DNA of 64,000 nucleotides from SG8-41 sp963699525 (GTDB lineage Bacteria; Pseudomonadota; Gammaproteobacteria; Burkholderiales; SG8-41), in contig CAVOUI010000020.1 of assembly GCA_963699525.1 (NCBI GenBank), forward strand, positions 62,001 to 126,000. Direction: 5' to 3'. The notes below the pieces were generated by a model, which worked only from the letters and a program-made list of their open reading frames with translations, searched no databases and had not been told where the DNA came from. Position 1 is the first letter of the stretch. Every line of letters starts with the position of its first letter. Below, in pieces: positions 61,821-64,000 of this stretch. A program made the translations under genes and the position numbers.

Positions 61821-62666
61821 CTAGTTGGGTTTCACGTTGAGCCGCGCCTGCTCGGCCTCTACCGGGCTCATGCTGTCGATCCGATGCTCGAGGTACGGCG
61901 TCGAGCACACCAGCACGTAGCGCGCGAACGGGGATTGTACTTGCAGCCGGTAGGCCGACCCCCGCGGTATGTAAACGATGTCGCCCGTGCCCACGGTCTT
62001 GGTCTGGTCGCCCGACTTCGCCTCGAGCCGGCCGTTCAGCGTGTACACGAACATCTCGCGCTGGGCCGTCGCCTGTGGCTCGTCGTAGCCGCCCGGCACC
62101 TCGAAAAAGCCAAAGGCGAGCCGCTCGCCTTCGACCCAGTCGACGTGCCGCGCCGAGCGCCGGGGGGCATCCAGCGACTCGATGATCGGGTAGAAACAGA
62201 TGTCCAGACCGTCCACGACCGCCTGCGACTTGCCGCTTGCGCCCTTGTGCTTGTCGCGCTCACCGACCTTGTACCGGCGGTTCACCTCTTCCACCGTCAT
62301 CGCCTTTTCGGGCACGGCCTCGTCCTCGGCCAGGCCGACCACCGTCCAGGTCTTGTCCTTGATGTAAAGATACTGGCAATGGCCGTCCTCCGTCGCCCGC
62401 ATCGAGTGCCGCGCATACGCCGGCGCATGAACGAAGGTCCCGGGAGAGACGATGCGGCGGTCCTTGCCGACGATGGCGTTGATCTTGCCGCGCAGCGGGA
62501 AGATCAGCAGCTCGTTGGGGTGGTAGTGCAGCTCGGACCCGGTGCCCGCGTTCTTGTGCAGCAGGCAGAAGTACATGTATTGCCCGTCGATCACCGGCGC
62601 CTTGCCGGTGGACAGGTGCGGGGTCAGGTAATGGCTTTCGATGTCCTCGAAACGGTGAAACGACAC
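61821..62666 (-). CDS. Bicupin domain protein
   Basis: 281 aa with two cupin barrels. The first has ELHYHPNELLIFPLRGKIN near residue 45 and GTFVHAPAYARHSM; the second has REMFVYTLNGRLEAKSGDQ near 205 and GDIVYIPRGSAYRLQ. The first barrel keeps His-x-His and Glu, so it may bind a metal; the second has lost the His pair. GTG 62666 is preferred: GAGGAA lies 5 nt upstream, and the predicted promoter at 62710-62738 lies downstream of the alternative TTG at 62738. It leads the operon that ends with the ThDP enzyme. Confidence 0.85.
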   Translation of the reverse strand: MSFHRFEDIESHYLTPHLSTGKAPVIDGQYMYFCLLHKNAGTGSELHYHPNELLIFPLRGKINAIVGKDRRIVSPGTFVHAPAYARHSMRATEDGHCQYLYIKDKTWTVVGLAEDEAVPEKAMTVEEVNRRYKVGERDKHKGASGKSQAVVDGLDICFYPIIESLDAPRRSARHVDWVEGERLAFGFFEVPGGYDEPQATAQREMFVYTLNGRLEAKSGDQTKTVGTGDIVYIPRGSAYRLQVQSPFARYVLVCSTPYLEHRIDSMSPVEAEQARLNVKPN

Positions 62667-62709
62667 GGGGGTTCCTCGCGGGATGGCGGCTGGTGCAGCA
62701 GTGCGCCCA

Positions 62710-62738
62710 ATGCTAACATCGGGCTGAACGTCGGACAA
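62710..62738 (-). promoter_or_regulatory. Promoter of the bicupin-to-ThDP-enzyme operon
   Basis: Minus-strand TTGTCC (62733-62738), exactly 17 nt, TAGCAT (62710-62715), with TG one base before the hexamer (extended -10). A start near 62703 leaves a leader of about 36 nt to GTG 62666. Its position excludes the upstream TTG as a translation start. Confidence 0.6.
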
Positions 62739-62785
62739 TTCTCCGCGCGCGCGGTTGCAGGATGTGGACTGCGCGGTACGTTTCG

Positions 62786-62815
62786 TTGATCTTCCGAACT
62801 ACCGCGGCGCATTAT
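62786..62815 (+). promoter_or_regulatory. Candidate promoter for the Gfo/Idh/MocA genes
   Basis: TTGATC (62786-62791), 18 nt, CATTAT (62810-62815), giving a start near 62822 and a 40-nt leader to GTG 62864. It is divergent from the bicupin operon promoter about 70 nt away, so a shared regulator site could lie between them; none is obvious. Confidence 0.4.
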
Positions 62816-62863
62816 GCGACATAACCTCGTTCCCTGTTCGCGTCCATTCCGTCCGGAGGGCGG

Positions 62864-63928
62864 GTGAAGCAACTCAACATCGGCATCATCGGCACCGGCT
62901 GGTGCGGCGGAATCCGCGCCGAGACCTGCGCCAGCAATCCCGTCGTCGGAAATCTCCACCTCGCGGAGATCCGGCCCGAGCGCCTGGCGGAAGTCGCCAA
63001 GGCAACCGGCGCCAAGACCGCTACCGCCGATTACCGTGATCTGCTCAAGATCCGCGAGATCGACGCTTACTTCATCTCCGCGACGCCGGAAGTCCATCAT
63101 TACCCGATGGCGCGCGAGTGCCTGCTCGCCGGCAAGCACGTTTTCCTCGAGAAGCCCATCGCGATGGAGCTCCACGAAGCCGACGAGCTGATCGCTCTCG
63201 CGCGGAAAAACAAGCTCAAGTTCACCATCGGCTACTCGCAGCGCTTCAATCCCAAATTCGCCTACGTCAAGAAGTCGATCGCGACCGGCGCCATCGGGAA
63301 GCCGGTGAGCGCGCTGGTCAGCCGCCACATCACGCGCGGACTGGGCAAGAAGATCACGGGGCGCACCAAGCTCTCCCCCGCCGCGATGGAGGCGACTCAC
63401 GATCTCGACTTCGTCCTGTGGTGCCTCGAGCCCGCGCGGCCGGTGCAGGTCTTCTCGACCGTCAATTACGGCGCCATGCGGGAGACGACCGGAGCGGACA
63501 TCCCGGACAGTCAGCTCATCACCGTGATCATGGACAGCGGTCTCTCGTTCGTGATCAACGCGGGCTGGAGCCTGCCGCCGGGCTACCCGAATTTCGCCAC
63601 GACGTGGATCGAGATGATCGGCACCGAGGGGGCGCTGCTGGTGGACGACAGCCACCGCGACGTGATCCTCAATACGATGCGCGAGGGCATGCGCCTGCCG
63701 ATGTCGTCCATGCCGGGCGAGTTCGTGGACCACGCCTACGCCGGTCCTATGAAAGCCGAGACGGTGCACTTTCTCGAGGCGGTCGCCTGCGACCGCCCGG
63801 TGCTGGTCACAGCCGAGCAGGCACGCCAGGTCATGGAAGTCTATATCGCGGCCGACCTCTCGGCCGAACGCCGCCAGCCGGTCAACCTGCCGCTGCCGGA
63901 GTCGCGTGCTTCCGCCGCCGCGCGCTGA
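62864..63928 (+). CDS. Gfo/Idh/MocA family oxidoreductase
   Basis: NAD(P)-dependent dehydrogenase, 354 aa. The Rossmann start is NIGIIGTGWCGGIRAETCAS, and the signature HVFLEKPIAMELHEADELI with the conserved EKP is near residue 93. MEATHDLDFVLWCLEPARPV near 175 holds the conserved His of the second domain. Substrates in the family are sugars, inositols or related polyols. GTG start with a strong GGAGGG ribosome site. The next gene is a second member of the same family 6 nt later. Confidence 0.92.
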   Translation: MKQLNIGIIGTGWCGGIRAETCASNPVVGNLHLAEIRPERLAEVAKATGAKTATADYRDLLKIREIDAYFISATPEVHHYPMARECLLAGKHVFLEKPIAMELHEADELIALARKNKLKFTIGYSQRFNPKFAYVKKSIATGAIGKPVSALVSRHITRGLGKKITGRTKLSPAAMEATHDLDFVLWCLEPARPVQVFSTVNYGAMRETTGADIPDSQLITVIMDSGLSFVINAGWSLPPGYPNFATTWIEMIGTEGALLVDDSHRDVILNTMREGMRLPMSSMPGEFVDHAYAGPMKAETVHFLEAVACDRPVLVTAEQARQVMEVYIAADLSAERRQPVNLPLPESRASAAAR

Positions 63929-63934
63929 TCTGGA

Positions 63935-64000
63935 ATGAGGAAGAAACCCAACCGCATCGGCCTCGCCATCGTCGGCGCGGGACGCGTCGGCTTGATCCGT
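63935..64000 (+). CDS. Second Gfo/Idh/MocA-like oxidoreductase (partial, runs off the window)
   Basis: Twenty-two codons are visible: MRKKPNRIGLAIVGAGRVG and then LIR. The VGAGRVG dinucleotide-binding start matches Gfo/Idh/MocA enzymes. It starts 6 nt after the preceding oxidoreductase stop, so the two are likely co-transcribed. The rest lies outside the window. Confidence 0.75.
   Translation, partial: MRKKPNRIGLAIVGAGRVGLIR

Noticed and set aside
62667..62738. TTG start at 62738 for the bicupin protein
   Set aside because: The TTG forms part of the predicted -35 element. The downstream GTG at 62666 has a good ribosome site and fits the family start.
61515..62789. 424-codon plus-strand frame opposite the bicupin and Bug receptor genes
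   Set aside because: Antisense shadow; both minus-strand genes have clear family motifs and a promoter.

Overview
The window is a dense, GC-rich bacterial chromosome segment. Gene content and order point to a betaproteobacterium, probably an unclassified or uncultured member near Burkholderiales/Nitrosomonadales. Pointers are the rpoE-rseA-rseB-mucD-lepA-lepB-rnc-era-recO-pdxJ-acpS-nagZ string, the yceD-rpmF-plsX-fabHDG-acpP-fabF-mltG-tmk-holB-tatD string, rne divergent from rluC, and two Bug/TctC-type periplasmic receptors. Most of the window is core housekeeping DNA. No CRISPR array, prophage or insertion sequence was seen.

Layout. 1-2.8 kb: probable kdsA end, eno, ftsB, folD and an unlisted 43-aa membrane protein. 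3-9.4 kb: a 1176-aa multidomain flavin/iron-sulfur oxidoreductase, a class III aminotransferase, and a fused substrate-binding/permease ABC protein. 9.5-20.8 kb: envelope-stress sigma factor with its regulators and MucD, running into the lepA to nagZ series with many 4-bp start/stop overlaps. 20.8-25.4 kb: an atypical EF-P, uvrC, pgsA, a Gly-Cys-Leu tRNA operon with a nested inverted-repeat element inside it, DUF1178 and a universal stress protein. 25.4-31.4 kb: a Bug receptor, a beta-oxidation trio (enoyl-CoA hydratase, 3-hydroxyacyl-CoA dehydrogenase, thiolase) and a membrane-PAS protein. 31.4-41 kb (minus strand): one long operon from yceD to tatD for fatty-acid and phospholipid precursor synthesis plus replication genes. 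41-50.6 kb: maf, a frameshifted RsmI-type methyltransferase, sppA, rluC, rne with a long leader, a small tyrosine phosphatase, a small secreted protein and uvrB. 50.8-55.1 kb: a secreted beta-propeller, an aromatic/aspartate aminotransferase, an AsmA-like protein and tRNA-Asn. 55.1-64 kb: a seven-gene minus-strand catabolic/accessory operon (bicupin, Bug receptor, dehydrogenase, LVIVD propeller, CobW GTPase, uracil-DNA glycosylase-like, ThDP enzyme), divergent from two Gfo/Idh/MocA oxidoreductases.

The standout is at 54777-55072. A tRNA-Asn(GUU) gene is split inside its anticodon, between U35 and U36, by a 220-nt ORF-less group I intron. A U.G pair sits at the 5' splice site, the P7 strands and a terminal omega-G are recognisable, and the core resembles the Azoarcus tRNA-Ile intron. 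The gene has its own strong promoter and a perfect intrinsic terminator. Secondary points of interest are an EF-P whose modification loop carries Arg and is one residue longer than usual, an inverted-repeat element between two tRNA genes, a predicted leaderless yceD message, and the uncharacterised 1176-aa oxidoreductase.

Functions are assigned from visible motifs and remembered families. No database search was run, so close substrate assignments are inference.
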